A DNA stretch of 64,000 nt from Oceanisphaera pacifica (GTDB taxonomy: Bacteria > Pseudomonadota > Gammaproteobacteria > Enterobacterales > Aeromonadaceae), in assembly GCF_017498065.1 (NCBI RefSeq), contig NZ_JAGDFX010000014.1:30926-94925 (forward strand), read 5' to 3'. Each line of letters begins with the position of its first letter. The first letter of the stretch is position 1. Below the pieces are notes generated by a model that was not told the origin of the DNA, ran no database searches, and was given only the letters and a program-made list of their open reading frames with translations. Below are positions 27,415 to 37,166 of the stretch, one piece after another. Made by a program: the position numbers and the translations under genes.

Positions 27415-28235
27415 GTAGCTTTAGCCTGCTTGCGGGTGGCGCGTATAAAAGCCGCAATAAAGAACAAGGTAAGCAGCAACACTATGGTGGGGGCGGGGGC
27501 GCTGTCGAGGTAAAACGACGAATATACCCCTAAAAAAGCGCCAACTACGGCGATCACTACTGATAATAGCAACATAGTACTAAACTTATTGGTGAGCAAA
27601 AATGCGATGGCACCAGGGGCGATGAGCAGTGAAATAGCTAAAATTAACCCCACCGATTTTAAGGCCGCCACTATGGTTAAGGCAATTAAGCATAACAAGG
27701 TGTAATGCAGCAGGTTTACGCGCAAGCCAATCGCCTGTGCATGGGCGGCATCAAAGGCATGCAGTAAGAAGTCTCGCCACTTACTACCCAAAATAAACAC
27801 GGTTATTAGCGCAATTACGCCAGTTTCAATAATATCTGGCCAACCTATGCCTAACATGTCGCCAAATAGAATATGGTCTAGGTGCACATCGGAATGAATT
27901 TTTACATACAGCAGCAGACCTAAGCCAAACATACCTGAGAATACAATGCCCATTACGGTATCTTGCTTAATGCGGCTGTTGTTCTTTAAAAAGCCAATCG
28001 ACAACGCACACACCATGCCAGCAATAAAGGCCCCAATAGTAAAGGGTGCCCCCACAATGTAAGCAATCACTACCCCCGGAAATACCGCATGGCTCATGGC
28101 GTCGCCCATTAACGCCCAGCCTTTAAGTACTAAAAAGCACGAGAGCAGGGCGGTAGGCACGGCAATAAGCACCGAAATAATCAGCGCATTAACCATAAAG
28201 CTAAACTGAAAAGGGGCCAATAAGGTATCTATCAT
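27378..28235 (-). CDS. sitD: Metal ABC transporter permease, SitD-like
   Basis: 285 residues with about 8 membrane helices of the ABC-3 family (LMGDAMSHAVFPGVVIAYIVG near residue 40). It pairs with SitC, with an ATGA overlap at its start. The last 13 or so residues (TFATESTKPTEE) are encoded by the right arm of a family C repeat, so this end is not ancestral. The operon imports Mn(II)/Fe(II). Confidence 0.9.
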   Translation of the reverse strand: MIDTLLAPFQFSFMVNALIISVLIAVPTALLSCFLVLKGWALMGDAMSHAVFPGVVIAYIVGAPFTIGAFIAGMVCALSIGFLKNNSRIKQDTVMGIVFSGMFGLGLLLYVKIHSDVHLDHILFGDMLGIGWPDIIETGVIALITVFILGSKWRDFLLHAFDAAHAQAIGLRVNLLHYTLLCLIALTIVAALKSVGLILAISLLIAPGAIAFLLTNKFSTMLLLSVVIAVVGAFLGVYSSFYLDSAPAPTIVLLLTLFFIAAFIRATRKQAKATFATESTKPTEE

Positions 28236-29089
28236 GGTGCCACCTCCAGTGCTTGAGCCGCTTTTTTGCGGGCGGCAAAGTAACCGTGTTTGGGAGCAAA
28301 GAAAAAGGCCAATAAAAATAATAATGTTTGTAGCACTACGATAATGCCGCCAGTGGCACCATCAAGAAAGTAGCTGGCATAAGCGCCAATAAAGCTGGTA
28401 ACAGCGCCAATAGTAATGGCAATAATAAGTAACTTGGGAAAGCGATCCGTTAATAGGTAGGCGGTTGCCCCAGGGGTAACCACCAAGCAAATGACCAAAA
28501 AAGCGCCCACGGTTTGTAGTGCAGCCACGGTAGAGGCGGCCAACAGTGTAAAAAACAGTAGCTTTATTTTAGTGGGGCTAATGCCTATCGAGCGGGCATG
28601 GTTCTCGTCGAAAAATACTACCAAAATATCTTTCCATTTCACCAACAAGATCAGTAATGACACCAGACTGATGATCACCAGCTGCACAATATCCATAGGG
28701 TCTATGGCTAAAATGTTGCCCAACACTATGGTTTTAATGTTTACCGCTGTGGGTTTTAGCGACACCATAAACAAGCCAAGGGCAAAAAAGCTAGAGAAGA
28801 TCAGGCCAATAATGACATCTTCTTTAAGTTTGCTGCGCTGGTTTAAAAACAACATGGTGCCGGCGGCTAAGCCCCCAGCAAAAAAGGCACCCAATGAAAA
28901 CGGCAAGCCCAGCATGTAAGCGCCCGCTACCCCTGGCACAATAGAGTGCGACAGCGCATCGCCAATTAGTGACCAGCCTTTAAGCATTAAATAACAAGAT
29001 AAAAATGCACACACGCCACCCACTAATGCTGATACCCACATGGCATTCACCATGTACTGATAAGCAAAGGGTTCAAGCAGAATGGTCAT
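28232..29089 (-). CDS. sitC: Metal ABC transporter permease, SitC-like
   Basis: 285 residues, ABC-3 family ([21 protein letters not shown] near residue 40), about 8 helices. The start lies inside the last codons of the ATPase gene (17-base overlap), and the end overlaps sitD by 4. It forms the membrane channel with SitD. Confidence 0.9.
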   Translation of the reverse strand: MTILLEPFAYQYMVNAMWVSALVGGVCAFLSCYLMLKGWSLIGDALSHSIVPGVAGAYMLGLPFSLGAFFAGGLAAGTMLFLNQRSKLKEDVIIGLIFSSFFALGLFMVSLKPTAVNIKTIVLGNILAIDPMDIVQLVIISLVSLLILLVKWKDILVVFFDENHARSIGISPTKIKLLFFTLLAASTVAALQTVGAFLVICLVVTPGATAYLLTDRFPKLLIIAITIGAVTSFIGAYASYFLDGATGGIIVVLQTLLFLLAFFFAPKHGYFAARKKAAQALEVAP

Positions 29090-29993
29090 CGTTTTCGCCC
29101 TCCCATTTGCTTTGCGCTTCGCGGTTATGTACTTGGCCGGCTTTAATAATCAATGGGCGTTCATCATCACTAATAATACCGATGGCGTGAGGCCGGCCGT
29201 GTTTGTTTTCATTAAGCACGAAATGGCGCAATACGCCGCCGAAGGCCAGCTCTAAATTATCTTGAGTAAAGGTGTCTTGGGTGGTGCCGTGGGCCAAGAC
29301 TGTGCCTTTAATTAAGATAGTGCGATCACAAAACTCCGGCACCGAGCCTAAGTTGTGAGTAGACACTAACATTACGCGGCCTTCGGCACGTAGCTCACGC
29401 AATAACTCGATAATTTGATCTTCAGTTTTTACATCAACCCCGGTAAAAGGCTCATCGAGTAAAATAATTTGGCCGTTTTGTGCCAAGGCGCGGGCTAAAA
29501 ACACCCGCTTTTTTTGCCCGCCCGATAACTCACCAATTTGGCGTTTGCGAAACTCCGTCATATTCACGCGTGCTAATGCTTGAGTGACCGCCTCATGATC
29601 AACGGCCTTGGGTCGGCGTAACCAACCCATGTGGCCATAACGACCCATCATCACCACATCTTCTACTAATACCGGAAAATTCCAGTCTACTTCTTCGGCT
29701 TGGGGTACATAAGCCACTAAATTTTGGCGCAATGCGTCATCGACACTCATGCCCAATACGCTAATATTGCCCTTGGCTAAACGCACAAAGCCCATAATGG
29801 CTTTAAACAGCGTCGATTTGCCCGAGCCATTTACGCCTACCAAGGCCGCTATAGTGCCGGTCGGAATGGCAAAGCTGGCGTCACGCAAGGCAGTATGACC
29901 ATTACGATAGGTTACGGTAACATCTTCTACCTTCATGCCGGCATCGGCGGCTAACGTTGCGCTATTATCTTGTTGCTGATGCCGTTCGCTCAT
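29073..29993 (-). CDS. sitB: Metal ABC transporter ATP-binding protein, SitB-like
   Basis: 306 residues. Walker [12 protein letters not shown] near residue 53, signature [17 protein letters not shown] near 155, Walker [14 protein letters not shown]-loop STHNL. A C-terminal extension beyond the nucleotide-binding domain (about 250-306) resembles that of YfeB/SitB. ATGA overlap with sitA. Confidence 0.93.
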   Translation of the reverse strand: MSERHQQQDNSATLAADAGMKVEDVTVTYRNGHTALRDASFAIPTGTIAALVGVNGSGKSTLFKAIMGFVRLAKGNISVLGMSVDDALRQNLVAYVPQAEEVDWNFPVLVEDVVMMGRYGHMGWLRRPKAVDHEAVTQALARVNMTEFRKRQIGELSGGQKKRVFLARALAQNGQIILLDEPFTGVDVKTEDQIIELLRELRAEGRVMLVSTHNLGSVPEFCDRTILIKGTVLAHGTTQDTFTQDNLELAFGGVLRHFVLNENKHGRPHAIGIISDDERPLIIKAGQVHNREAQSKWEGENDDHSA

Positions 29994-30913
29994 TTATTTA
30001 ATCCTTCTTTAATACCGCTAACTATGGTTTGTGAGGTTACGCCCAATAAGTCGAGGTAGGTAGGCACTGGGCCATCTTTTGCACTTAATGAGTCAACATA
30101 GAGTACGCCGCCATAATGACTCCCCGTTTCTCGGGCCACTTGTTTCGCGGGCTTATCAGAGACAGTACTTTCACTAAATACCGCAGGAATATGCTGCTTG
30201 CGTACCGTATCTATTACCTTACGCACTTGCTGTGGTGTGCCTTGTTGATCGGCGTTAATCGGCCATAAATACAGCTCTTTTAAGCCAAAGTCGCGCGCTA
30301 AATACGAAAACGCCCCTTCACTGGTCACTAACCAGCGCTTATCTTCTGGTAACTCATCAATTAACTGCTGAATGGGCGCGATAACTGCCTCTATGCTTGC
30401 TTTATAGGCAGCGGCATTATCCTGATAGGCAGCAGTATTATCAGGATCGTATTTGATAAAGGCATCACGAATATTATCCACGTAGATCATGGCGTTTTTG
30501 GGTGACATCCAGGCATGCGGATTAGGAGTGCCTTCATAGGGGCCCGCCACCACACCCATGGGATCTATGCCCTTAGACACCACCACTTCTGGCATATCCT
30601 TCATATTTTGATAAAACTTTTCAAACCAGAGCTCAAGGTTTAAGCCGTTGGCAAAAATAAGCTTTGCATCGTGAGCGCGAATAATATCGCCAGGGGTAGG
30701 CTGATAATCATGAATTTCGGCACCGGGTTTAGTAATAGACTCCACAATCGCCACATCTCCCGCCACGTTGCGTGCCATATCGGCGATAACGGTAAAAGTG
30801 GTCACCGCTTTAAACTTATCGGCGCCCTGCGCTGGTAGCGCCATTACAACGGCGATGAGTGCCGCACTTAATCCTTTGCTAAAAAAACGGCCAGTGTTGT
30901 TGCGCTTAACCAT
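29990..30913 (-). CDS. sitA: Periplasmic metal-binding protein, SitA/YfeA-like
   Basis: 307 residues with a signal peptide ending near residue 30 (VMALPAQGA). Cluster A-I metal ligands are visible: histidine in [11 protein letters not shown] (about 67), histidine in [11 protein letters not shown] (about 133), glutamate in [14 protein letters not shown] (about 199) and an acidic residue in [11 protein letters not shown]. The His-His-Glu-Asp set fits Mn/Fe specificity rather than a His-rich zinc protein. First gene of sitABCD. I could not find a convincing Fur or MntR box in the 200 bases upstream. Confidence 0.93.
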   Translation of the reverse strand: MVKRNNTGRFFSKGLSAALIAVVMALPAQGADKFKAVTTFTVIADMARNVAGDVAIVESITKPGAEIHDYQPTPGDIIRAHDAKLIFANGLNLELWFEKFYQNMKDMPEVVVSKGIDPMGVVAGPYEGTPNPHAWMSPKNAMIYVDNIRDAFIKYDPDNTAAYQDNAAAYKASIEAVIAPIQQLIDELPEDKRWLVTSEGAFSYLARDFGLKELYLWPINADQQGTPQQVRKVIDTVRKQHIPAVFSESTVSDKPAKQVARETGSHYGGVLYVDSLSAKDGPVPTYLDLLGVTSQTIVSGIKEGLNK

Positions 30914-31103
30914 GATGCTTCCTTTTAAATGTTGTTAGCCAAGAGGGACATAGCAGCCAAAGTACTAATAAGGTTAGTCACCTCTCTACCATAGGGGAAT
31001 GCAATTTATATCTCAAATATGCGGCTTAAACTGCCAGTGGCAGGGGAGTGATACCACCCTAAGGAAAATAATGCTCACTTTAAGTTCTAAAGCCAGAGCC
31101 AAT

Positions 31104-31302
31104 CTTGCAACGGAAGAACGCGGAACCAACGGAACAATTAAGATGGGATAAGATCGACAAGTGACAGAGGGCAATAGCTTATTTATGGTAATAACTCGTC
31201 TACTGTCAGGATAGGGGTAACGCTTACCTATTAAAGCTTTTCTCTTAGTGTTGGCTTTGTCAGATTTTATCTCTCTTATTCCGTGCGTTCCGTTGCGAAA
31301 AG
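31104..31302. repeat. Dispersed repeat family C, copy 2
   Basis: CTTGCAACGGAAGAACGCGG at the left is mirrored by CCGTGCGTTCCGTTGCG at the right. It fills most of the 430-base gap between sitA and ryhB; nothing else is seen there. Confidence 0.75.
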
Positions 31303-31341
31303 GTGTTGCTCAGTTAGCTTTCCAGGTTGGTATGATACGGT

Positions 31342-31453
31342 AAAAAAAAGGCCAGCAAAGGCTGGCCTAAAAACTCTGGAAGCAATGTGAGCAATGTCGC
31401 CTTCAAAACCTGTCTCTGCTTAACCTCAAGTCTAGCAGTCATCGTCTGAAAAC
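31342..31453 (-). ncRNA. ryhB: RyhB-family iron-responsive small RNA
   Basis: Read on the minus strand, 31376-31399 contains CGACATTGCTCACATTGC followed by TTCCAG, identical to the conserved RyhB core of enterobacteria and vibrios that pairs with target mRNAs. It is followed by a GGCCAGC/GCTGGCC hairpin and eight T, the Rho-independent end that Hfq-dependent RNAs carry. A Fur box and a promoter (TTGATA, 17 bases, TATCGT) lie immediately upstream, giving a predicted start near 31453 and a transcript of about 110 bases. RyhB lowers expression of iron-using proteins when iron is scarce. The 5' end is approximate. Confidence 0.94.
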
Positions 31454-31458
31454 AAGTT

Positions 31459-31488
31459 AACGATAATAGTTATCATTAATGTTATCAA
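31459..31488 (-). promoter_or_regulatory. Fur box and promoter of ryhB
   Basis: CGATAATAGTTATCATTA and the adjacent ATGTTATC resemble repeated GATAAT/ATTATC Fur hexamers. The -35 TTGATA (31483-31488) and -10 TATCGT (31460-31465) on the minus strand are 17 bases apart and covered by the box. Confidence 0.85.
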
Positions 31489-31495
31489 GTGTTTT

Positions 31496-33049
31496 TTATG
31501 GTTTTTTATCTAAACTCAGCTTTGCCACTCGTTTACCGGCTTTAAATAACCGTTTGCTTTGCCCTTTAAAGCCGGCTGTTGATTGGCTATCGGTGCGGCG
31601 GCGATTGAGTTGTACGTTTTTGGCGTGCTCATATTGCGCCTGTATTTCGGCTTCTAATGAATCAAGGCCCCAGCTGGGTTTGTTTTCAGGTAGTGCCAGT
31701 GGGTAGAGGTTGGTTAAGCCGAGGGTTGAGCGGTTAAAGGCTAAGGCATCGTTAATATTTTTTACTTTGGCATTTGCGTTATCGTTGAGATTGTAGGGCG
31801 GGGCCCATTGGTGAGTGGGTTTTAGTTTATCTACTTGGTTTAACACACCAATAATTTGCGGCTTTTTGCGTGAGATATTTTTTTTATCAGCATAAAAGGC
31901 ATCAAGCTGTTGCTGTAAGGCAATATCTAACTGCCGAGAAGGCTGGTTGGCCTTGAATACCCAAAGCACTAAGTCAGATTGAGTGATTTCAGTGAGTGTG
32001 TTCTCAAGGGTGGTCTGGCTGCCATCTAGCCCTGCCATATCAATAAGGCGCAGTTGTTCTTCACCATCAATAACGCAAGGGTATACCCCCACTGTGTGCG
32101 TGGATGGTAAGGGATCTTGTTCGGCTCCCATGCTTTTTATTAGCGCATTAACTAACGAAGACTTACCCACGCTCACTTGCCCCACTAAACACACCCGTAC
32201 CGGCTCCGGGGGAATGGCTAACTGGGTATCATCGTGTTGATATACTTTGCTGTTGCCGACTTGGCTTTGCTCAATAACAAAGCGGCCACTGTAAAGATCG
32301 ATGCCTACTTTTACTACTTCTTGTAACAGGGCGCGTTTTGCCTTGTTTTGCACAGCGGCTAGAGCCTGATCGGACATTGAGCCCAATAATTTACCCCGTA
32401 CTTCACTCGCTAAGCCGGTAATGGGGTTGGTCATGCGTAACGCACGCCAAGCTAACATGCCATATTTATAAGTTTCTTTGGCTGCAGCGCCATATTTGTC
32501 GTGAAAGTCGTACAGCCTCTTCGCTTGAGAAATGCTGATTTTATCAATGGCAGGCAGATGTTCATTCAAGACTTTGCGATAGCGCCGACTGATCTCTTCT
32601 AGCATGGTTAAGCCTTCGGGCACGGTAAAATCGAGCTCTTGCTTGCCGTAAGCTTGGGCTACTTCTAGTGCCAGTGCTAAGCCATGATCTTTTAGCGCCA
32701 GCCAGTCGTTATTTTGTTGTAGCTTTTGGTTTATAGAGGCGTTGAGCTTATCCCAAATGCGTCGCTCTTCTTCTGACCAATCCGGTGAGGGATCCACCAA
32801 ACTTTCTTCTGTTATATGAGTGGCGGGCCTTTTATATTGTTTTTGCAGTATCCAGCGTGGAATTGCGATCAGTAATGAAGACAGCAGCAGTACCAATACA
32901 AAATAATGGATGTAACCGTAAGTAATAATGGCATATAAGCCAACACCGCTAAGCAGTAGCAGGGGGAAGATAAAGCCCACCACAGAGAGAGTAAGCAAAC
33001 GGTTGGCATGGCCATTTAAAAAACGAAACGTCTTATTTATTTTATTCAT
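31496..33049 (-). CDS. Membrane-anchored dynamin/Era-like GTPase
   Basis: 517 residues from ATG 33049, which overlaps the preceding gene by 8 bases. Two hydrophobic helices at about 22-68, then a charged helical region, then a GTPase domain from about 275: G1 GQVSVGKSSLVNAL, G3 DMAGLDG, G4 NQVD. The C-terminus is basic. The function is unknown. Tight coupling to the upstream GTPase suggests a two-component GTPase unit at the inner membrane. Its stop is 8 bases from the ryhB Fur box, so the ryhB terminator probably also ends this mRNA. Confidence 0.85.
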   Translation of the reverse strand: MNKINKTFRFLNGHANRLLTLSVVGFIFPLLLLSGVGLYAIITYGYIHYFVLVLLLSSLLIAIPRWILQKQYKRPATHITEESLVDPSPDWSEEERRIWDKLNASINQKLQQNNDWLALKDHGLALALEVAQAYGKQELDFTVPEGLTMLEEISRRYRKVLNEHLPAIDKISISQAKRLYDFHDKYGAAAKETYKYGMLAWRALRMTNPITGLASEVRGKLLGSMSDQALAAVQNKAKRALLQEVVKVGIDLYSGRFVIEQSQVGNSKVYQHDDTQLAIPPEPVRVCLVGQVSVGKSSLVNALIKSMGAEQDPLPSTHTVGVYPCVIDGEEQLRLIDMAGLDGSQTTLENTLTEITQSDLVLWVFKANQPSRQLDIALQQQLDAFYADKKNISRKKPQIIGVLNQVDKLKPTHQWAPPYNLNDNANAKVKNINDALAFNRSTLGLTNLYPLALPENKPSWGLDSLEAEIQAQYEHAKNVQLNRRRTDSQSTAGFKGQSKRLFKAGKRVAKLSLDKKP

Positions 33050-34094
33050 GGGGCGCCACCTTTTTACCAAGCTCAAAGGCGTCTTTATATAGCTGTTGAA
33101 TATCTTGAGTGTTAACCGTCTCGCCTCTGCTCTTGCGATAAAAGTAGTAACAAGCAGCTCTACCTAAGCCATAAGTTGTGCCAAAACTAACAGCTGCGGC
33201 CGTAGCTGCGCCTAGGGTTTGCCCGTAAACAGGGATGAGTTTTACCAGCTGGCGCGCGCCAAGCTTTACGCCATATTGGGTACTAAAACTGGTGCCCAAC
33301 ACGCCTATTAATTCAGCAAAACCGCGGGTGTTCCAGGGCACTTCATAGTGTTTTGCTAAGCTGTGCAGCATTTTAGCCTGCATTGCGGGCACAGATACTA
33401 AGCCCACCAGTGGAAATAAATCGGTAAAGCTGGCGCCAGTGGCGTACCAAAGCACTTCGTTTTTTACCTGCAAAAAGGCTTGTTCTTCTTGGCTGGCATG
33501 CTCTTTTTTGTTGAGCATTAACCCCACCAAGGGCATCATTTTAGTAATGGCGGCCACTAATTGTTCGCGCTGGTAATAAGTTTGGCTATCGCAATCAAAA
33601 TCCACTTCTATGCTAGTCAGTGCACTGCCCCAAGCTTTTTCAAATGCCTCTTGATGATAAGCAAGCAAACGGCTTTTATCGGCATCTGGCATGGTATTAA
33701 CGGCGGTACAAACCAATAACACCTGTTTAATTTGTTTTTGTTTACGAATGTGGCGGAGCACCTCTAGTACGGCGCTTTGTTCTTGTTCTTCTATTTTTGC
33801 GACCACTAATAATACGTGGCTTTGCCGTTGGCACAGCCTAATGTCTTCACTGGGGTCATAATGCGCTTCGCCCAAGCCACGAGTATCTAAAAAGCGTAAT
33901 AATGGTTTATCTTGCGGAAAGTGGTAAGCAAAGGAGGTGTTAGTGCAGGGCGAGAAACCATTGCCAACTTCAGCATCACTGCTGCCGGTTAAGGCCTGGA
34001 TTATCGAAGACTTACCCGCGCCGGTTTTGCCAAGCAGCCACAGGGTAGGCAAGGGCTGCTCTGGTGTTTGAGATGAGTCACTCGGCTTGGCCAT
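33042..34094 (-). CDS. GTPase with C-terminal DUF697-like membrane domain
   Basis: 350 residues. G1 is LLGKTGAGKSSIIQALTG near residue 20, and G3 is DTRGLGE near 68. G4 is not the usual NKxD; VCTAVNTM occupies the place. The C-terminal third (about 230-325) is hydrophobic and DUF697-like (GVKLGARQLVKLIPVYGQTLG). It is related to YeeP/YkfA-type and other HSR1-like GTPases. First gene of a two-gene unit. Role unknown. Confidence 0.85.
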   Translation of the reverse strand: MAKPSDSSQTPEQPLPTLWLLGKTGAGKSSIIQALTGSSDAEVGNGFSPCTNTSFAYHFPQDKPLLRFLDTRGLGEAHYDPSEDIRLCQRQSHVLLVVAKIEEQEQSAVLEVLRHIRKQKQIKQVLLVCTAVNTMPDADKSRLLAYHQEAFEKAWGSALTSIEVDFDCDSQTYYQREQLVAAITKMMPLVGLMLNKKEHASQEEQAFLQVKNEVLWYATGASFTDLFPLVGLVSVPAMQAKMLHSLAKHYEVPWNTRGFAELIGVLGTSFSTQYGVKLGARQLVKLIPVYGQTLGAATAAAVSFGTTYGLGRAACYYFYRKSRGETVNTQDIQQLYKDAFELGKKVAPHE

Positions 34095-34211
34095 TAATAC
34101 CCCCTGTTAATTCATTAAGAGTCTCACAATATCGTATCACTTAAGTGCACTTGCTCTTAGCGCGATGAGCGCATTTAATACAGATCCCTTAGCTTTATTA
34201 AGACTAGTATT

Positions 34212-34697
34212 ATGATCCGCCCCATAACGAAATGCGACTTTGAATTATTTTGGCCAACTTTTTCTGCCATTATTGAGCACCAAGAAACCTATGCGTTTGC
34301 GCCTAATATGACAGTTGAGCAGGCTTATGATCTCTGGTGTGAACAGCCGCTAAAGACCTTTGTTTATGAAGAGCAAGGGGAGCAGTTGGGCTCCTATTAC
34401 CTAAAAAATAATGCCGCAGGTCCCGGCAGCCATGTATGCAATTGTGGTTATATGGTGGCCGAGCAGGCCAGAGGCAAAGGCATTGCACGGCAGTTGTGTG
34501 AACATTCTCAACAGCAGGCCATCGCACTGGGCTTTCAGGCGATGCAGTTTAATAGCGTGGTGTCGACCAATGCGGTAGCGGTACAACTATGGAAAAAACT
34601 GGGGTTCAGTATCGTCGGTAGGGTGCCTAAGGCTTATCTGCATCGTCAGTTAGGTTATGTTGATACCTTGGTAATGTATAAGTGGCTTATTGACTAA
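34212..34697 (+). CDS. GNAT-family N-acetyltransferase
   Basis: 161 residues, one GNAT domain. The acetyl-CoA binding motif A is YMVAEQARGKGIARQLCEH at about 80-98, with a C-terminal NAVAVQLWKKLGFSIVGRVP motif typical of the family. No membrane or signal segments. The acceptor is unknown. It stands alone and divergent from the GTPase pair. Confidence 0.9.
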   Translation: MIRPITKCDFELFWPTFSAIIEHQETYAFAPNMTVEQAYDLWCEQPLKTFVYEEQGEQLGSYYLKNNAAGPGSHVCNCGYMVAEQARGKGIARQLCEHSQQQAIALGFQAMQFNSVVSTNAVAVQLWKKLGFSIVGRVPKAYLHRQLGYVDTLVMYKWLID

Positions 34698-34708
34698 CCA
34701 TGATCAAA

Positions 34709-34740
34709 AAAAGGGCGCATTTGCGCCCTTGTTACTTTTT
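34709..34740. terminator. Bidirectional intrinsic terminator
   Basis: AAGGGCGCA / TGCGCCCTT stem with a 2-base loop, A-run before and a T-rich tail after, between the convergent GNAT and curA genes. Confidence 0.88.
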
Positions 34741-34771
34741 AAATTGTACTTTATTGCTTAATCTTCCCGGG

Positions 34772-35815
34772 TTAGCTTAGGTCATCTTCACCGACGCGAA
34801 TGACCAGCTTGCCGAAGTTCTCGCCTTGTAATAAGCCGATAAAAGCGTTGGGTGCTTGGTCTAGCTCGTCCTCTATTTGCTCGCGATAGTGAAGCTTTCC
34901 ATCTTTAAGCCACTGCGCCATGTCTTTAGCAAACTCAGGGTAGCGATGGCCGTAATCATCAAAAATGATAAAGCCTTTTACCGTCATGCGTTTGATAAGA
35001 ATGGTGCCCATTAGTTGGCCGAGACGATCGGGGCCCTCGGGGAGGCTGGTGGCGTTATATTGTGAGATTAAGCCACATACCGGAATACGCGCCCCTGTGT
35101 TTAACAGCGGCAGCACCGCATCCAACACTTTACCGCCCACGCTTTCAAAGTACACATCTATGCCATTGGGGCAGGCGTTGGCCAGCTGTTCGGCAAAGTC
35201 GTCGGCTTTATGATCCAAACAAGCATCAACGCCTAAGTTATCTAGCGCATAGCTGCATTTGTCTTGACCACCGGCAACAGCGACTACATGGCAACCTTTA
35301 AGCTTACCAATTTGTGCCACCATGGCGCCCACGGCACCAGTGGCGGCGGCCACCACTAAGGTTTCGCCAGGCTTTGGCTCACCAATATCTAATAAACCCA
35401 TATAAGCAGTAAAGCCGGGCATGCCTAATACGCCTAGGGCATAGGAGGGCGGCGCTTGAGTGGGATCTAGCTTAATTAAGCCTTCACCGTTAGACAGGGC
35501 ATAATCTTGCCAGCCGCTGTAGCTGAGCACCCAATCGCCGACGTTAAAGTCGGGGTGCTTGCTTTGGTGTACGCGGCTGACGGTGCCACCGACCATGGTT
35601 TGACCTAATGAAACCGGCTCAGCATAAGATTTAGCATCGCTCATACGGCCACGCATATAAGGATCTAAACTTAAAAATACCGTGCGCAATAACACTTCAC
35701 CTTGGCTAGGCGTAGGAATGGCGGTTTCTTGCAGGGCAAAGTCACTCTGAGTGGGCGCGCCCTTGGGGCGCGCGGCTAAAGTGAGTTGGCGATTAATAGC
35801 GTTAGTTTGTTTCAT
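34772..35815 (-). CDS. curA: NADPH-dependent medium-chain reductase, CurA (YncB)-like
   Basis: 347 residues; E. coli CurA has 345. Zinc-independent MDR fold: LSLDPYMRGRMSD near residue 50, the cofactor loop VVAAATGAVGAMVAQIGKLKG near 153 and FIIFDDYGHRYPEF near 275. Such enzymes reduce alpha,beta-unsaturated carbonyls. The gene follows yqhD by 24 bases and probably shares its NemR-controlled promoter. Confidence 0.92.
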   Translation of the reverse strand: MKQTNAINRQLTLAARPKGAPTQSDFALQETAIPTPSQGEVLLRTVFLSLDPYMRGRMSDAKSYAEPVSLGQTMVGGTVSRVHQSKHPDFNVGDWVLSYSGWQDYALSNGEGLIKLDPTQAPPSYALGVLGMPGFTAYMGLLDIGEPKPGETLVVAAATGAVGAMVAQIGKLKGCHVVAVAGGQDKCSYALDNLGVDACLDHKADDFAEQLANACPNGIDVYFESVGGKVLDAVLPLLNTGARIPVCGLISQYNATSLPEGPDRLGQLMGTILIKRMTVKGFIIFDDYGHRYPEFAKDMAQWLKDGKLHYREQIEDELDQAPNAFIGLLQGENFGKLVIRVGEDDLS

Positions 35816-35839
35816 ACAGGCTCCTTTATTGGCGGCGCA

Positions 35840-36997
35840 TTACAGGCTAGCTAACAGAATTTGGCGGCAATGCTCAGGCGTTACGTCGCCATGCTCACCA
35901 AGCGCAGTCATACCGTGTTGGGTTAGGCTATCGATAATGGTATCGATATGCTCGGCGCCCAGGTCATAGTCGCTAAGGCGAGTTTTTACGCCAACCGACT
36001 CAAAGAAATCACGGGTGCGCTCAATGGCCGCTTCGGCTTTTTCATCATCACTGCCCTCGGTAATGTTCCACACGCGCTCGGCGTATTGCACCAGCTTGCC
36101 TAATTTGGCGGTTTTACGTTGGCGCAGCATCTCTGGCAAAATAATGGCCAGCGTTTGCGCATGATCAAGGCCGTGTAAGGCGGTGAGCTCGTGGCCCAAC
36201 ATGTGGGTGGCCCAATCTTGTGGTACACCGGCACCAATTAAGCCGTTAAGGGCAAGTGTAGCGGTCCACATTAAGCTGGCACGAGTTTGGTAATCTTCTG
36301 GGTTAGCCAGCGCTTTGGGGCCAATTTCAGTTAACGTTTGCAATAAGCCTTCGGCAAACCTGTCTTGTACTGGGGCATTCGCCGGGTAAGTGAGGTATTG
36401 CTCAATGACGTGCATAAAGGCATCCACCACGCCGTTGGCAATTTGGCGAGTGGGTAAAGTGTAGGTTTTTACTGGGTCTAAAATAGAGAACTGCGGAAAC
36501 ACCAGCTCGCTCATAAAGGGCAGTTTAGCTTGCAGTGACTTGCGGGTGATCACCGAGCCTTTGTTCATTTCTGAGCCAGTAGCGGGCAGGGTTAACACCG
36601 AGCCAAAGGGCAGGGCGGCAGTAATGTTTTGGCCACCTTGTAGCAAAATATCCCAAGCATCACCTTCGTGCAGTGCCGCTGCCGCCACAAACTTGGTGCC
36701 ATCGATAACAGAACCGCCACCTACTGCCAGCAAGTAATCCAGTTTTTGCTCACGGACTTTTTGTACGGCTTCCATCAGTGTTTCAAAGCTTGGGTTGGGC
36801 TCAATACCACCAAATAACTGTACTTGGCGATCACCTAAGGCGGCGGTAACTTCATCTAGGGTGCCGTTGCGCTTAGCGCTTTCACCGCCATACAGTACTA
36901 ATACTTTGGCATTGGTGGGAACTAGCTGGTCTATGGTGGCAATTTTTCCGGCGCCAAATTCAATGCGGGTTGGGTTGTAAAAGCTAAAATCTTGCAT
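35840..36997 (-). CDS. yqhD: NADPH-dependent iron-type aldehyde reductase, YqhD-like
   Basis: 385 residues; E. coli YqhD has 387. The opening NPTRIEFGAGK is typical. The cofactor motif is VGGGSVIDGTKFVA near residue 93, and metal ligands are in DAFMHVIEQYLTY (about 193) and HELTALHGLDHAQTLA (about 265). It reduces toxic short-chain aldehydes to alcohols. A NemR-type operator lies 50 bases upstream of its start, linking it to electrophile stress. Confidence 0.95.
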   Translation of the reverse strand: MQDFSFYNPTRIEFGAGKIATIDQLVPTNAKVLVLYGGESAKRNGTLDEVTAALGDRQVQLFGGIEPNPSFETLMEAVQKVREQKLDYLLAVGGGSVIDGTKFVAAAALHEGDAWDILLQGGQNITAALPFGSVLTLPATGSEMNKGSVITRKSLQAKLPFMSELVFPQFSILDPVKTYTLPTRQIANGVVDAFMHVIEQYLTYPANAPVQDRFAEGLLQTLTEIGPKALANPEDYQTRASLMWTATLALNGLIGAGVPQDWATHMLGHELTALHGLDHAQTLAIILPEMLRQRKTAKLGKLVQYAERVWNITEGSDDEKAEAAIERTRDFFESVGVKTRLSDYDLGAEHIDTIIDSLTQHGMTALGEHGDVTPEHCRQILLASL

Positions 36998-37046
36998 AAG
37001 TTATCCTTTGATCTTGATGATGGTAATGGGTTGATAACCGATAGAT

Positions 37047-37061
37047 TAGACCGGTCGTCTA
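37047..37061. promoter_or_regulatory. NemR operator upstream of yqhD
   Basis: TAGACCGGTCGTCTA, a TAGAC-N5-GTCTA dyad. It matches the operator upstream of nemR except at one base and resembles the NemR site known in E. coli. Confidence 0.85.
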
Positions 37062-37075
37062 GCTTTCAGGTAAAT

Positions 37076-37120
37076 AAAAAGAGGATAAGAAAGCTCGTCT
37101 TAAGCCTGTTATCCCTCTTT
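37076..37120 (-). terminator. Probable intrinsic terminator of nemR
   Basis: AAGAGGGATAA / TTATC-CTCTT imperfect stem with a T-rich tail on the minus strand, just after the nemR stop and before the yqhD operator. Confidence 0.6.
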
Positions 37121-37166
37121 AAGTTAGCCGTAATTAACCGCTAATAGTATTAAATAATGCTTTATA

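Noticed and set aside
30914..31100. Fur or MntR box upstream of sitA
   Set aside because: Only weak partial matches were found; metal regulation is likely but not readable from these bases.
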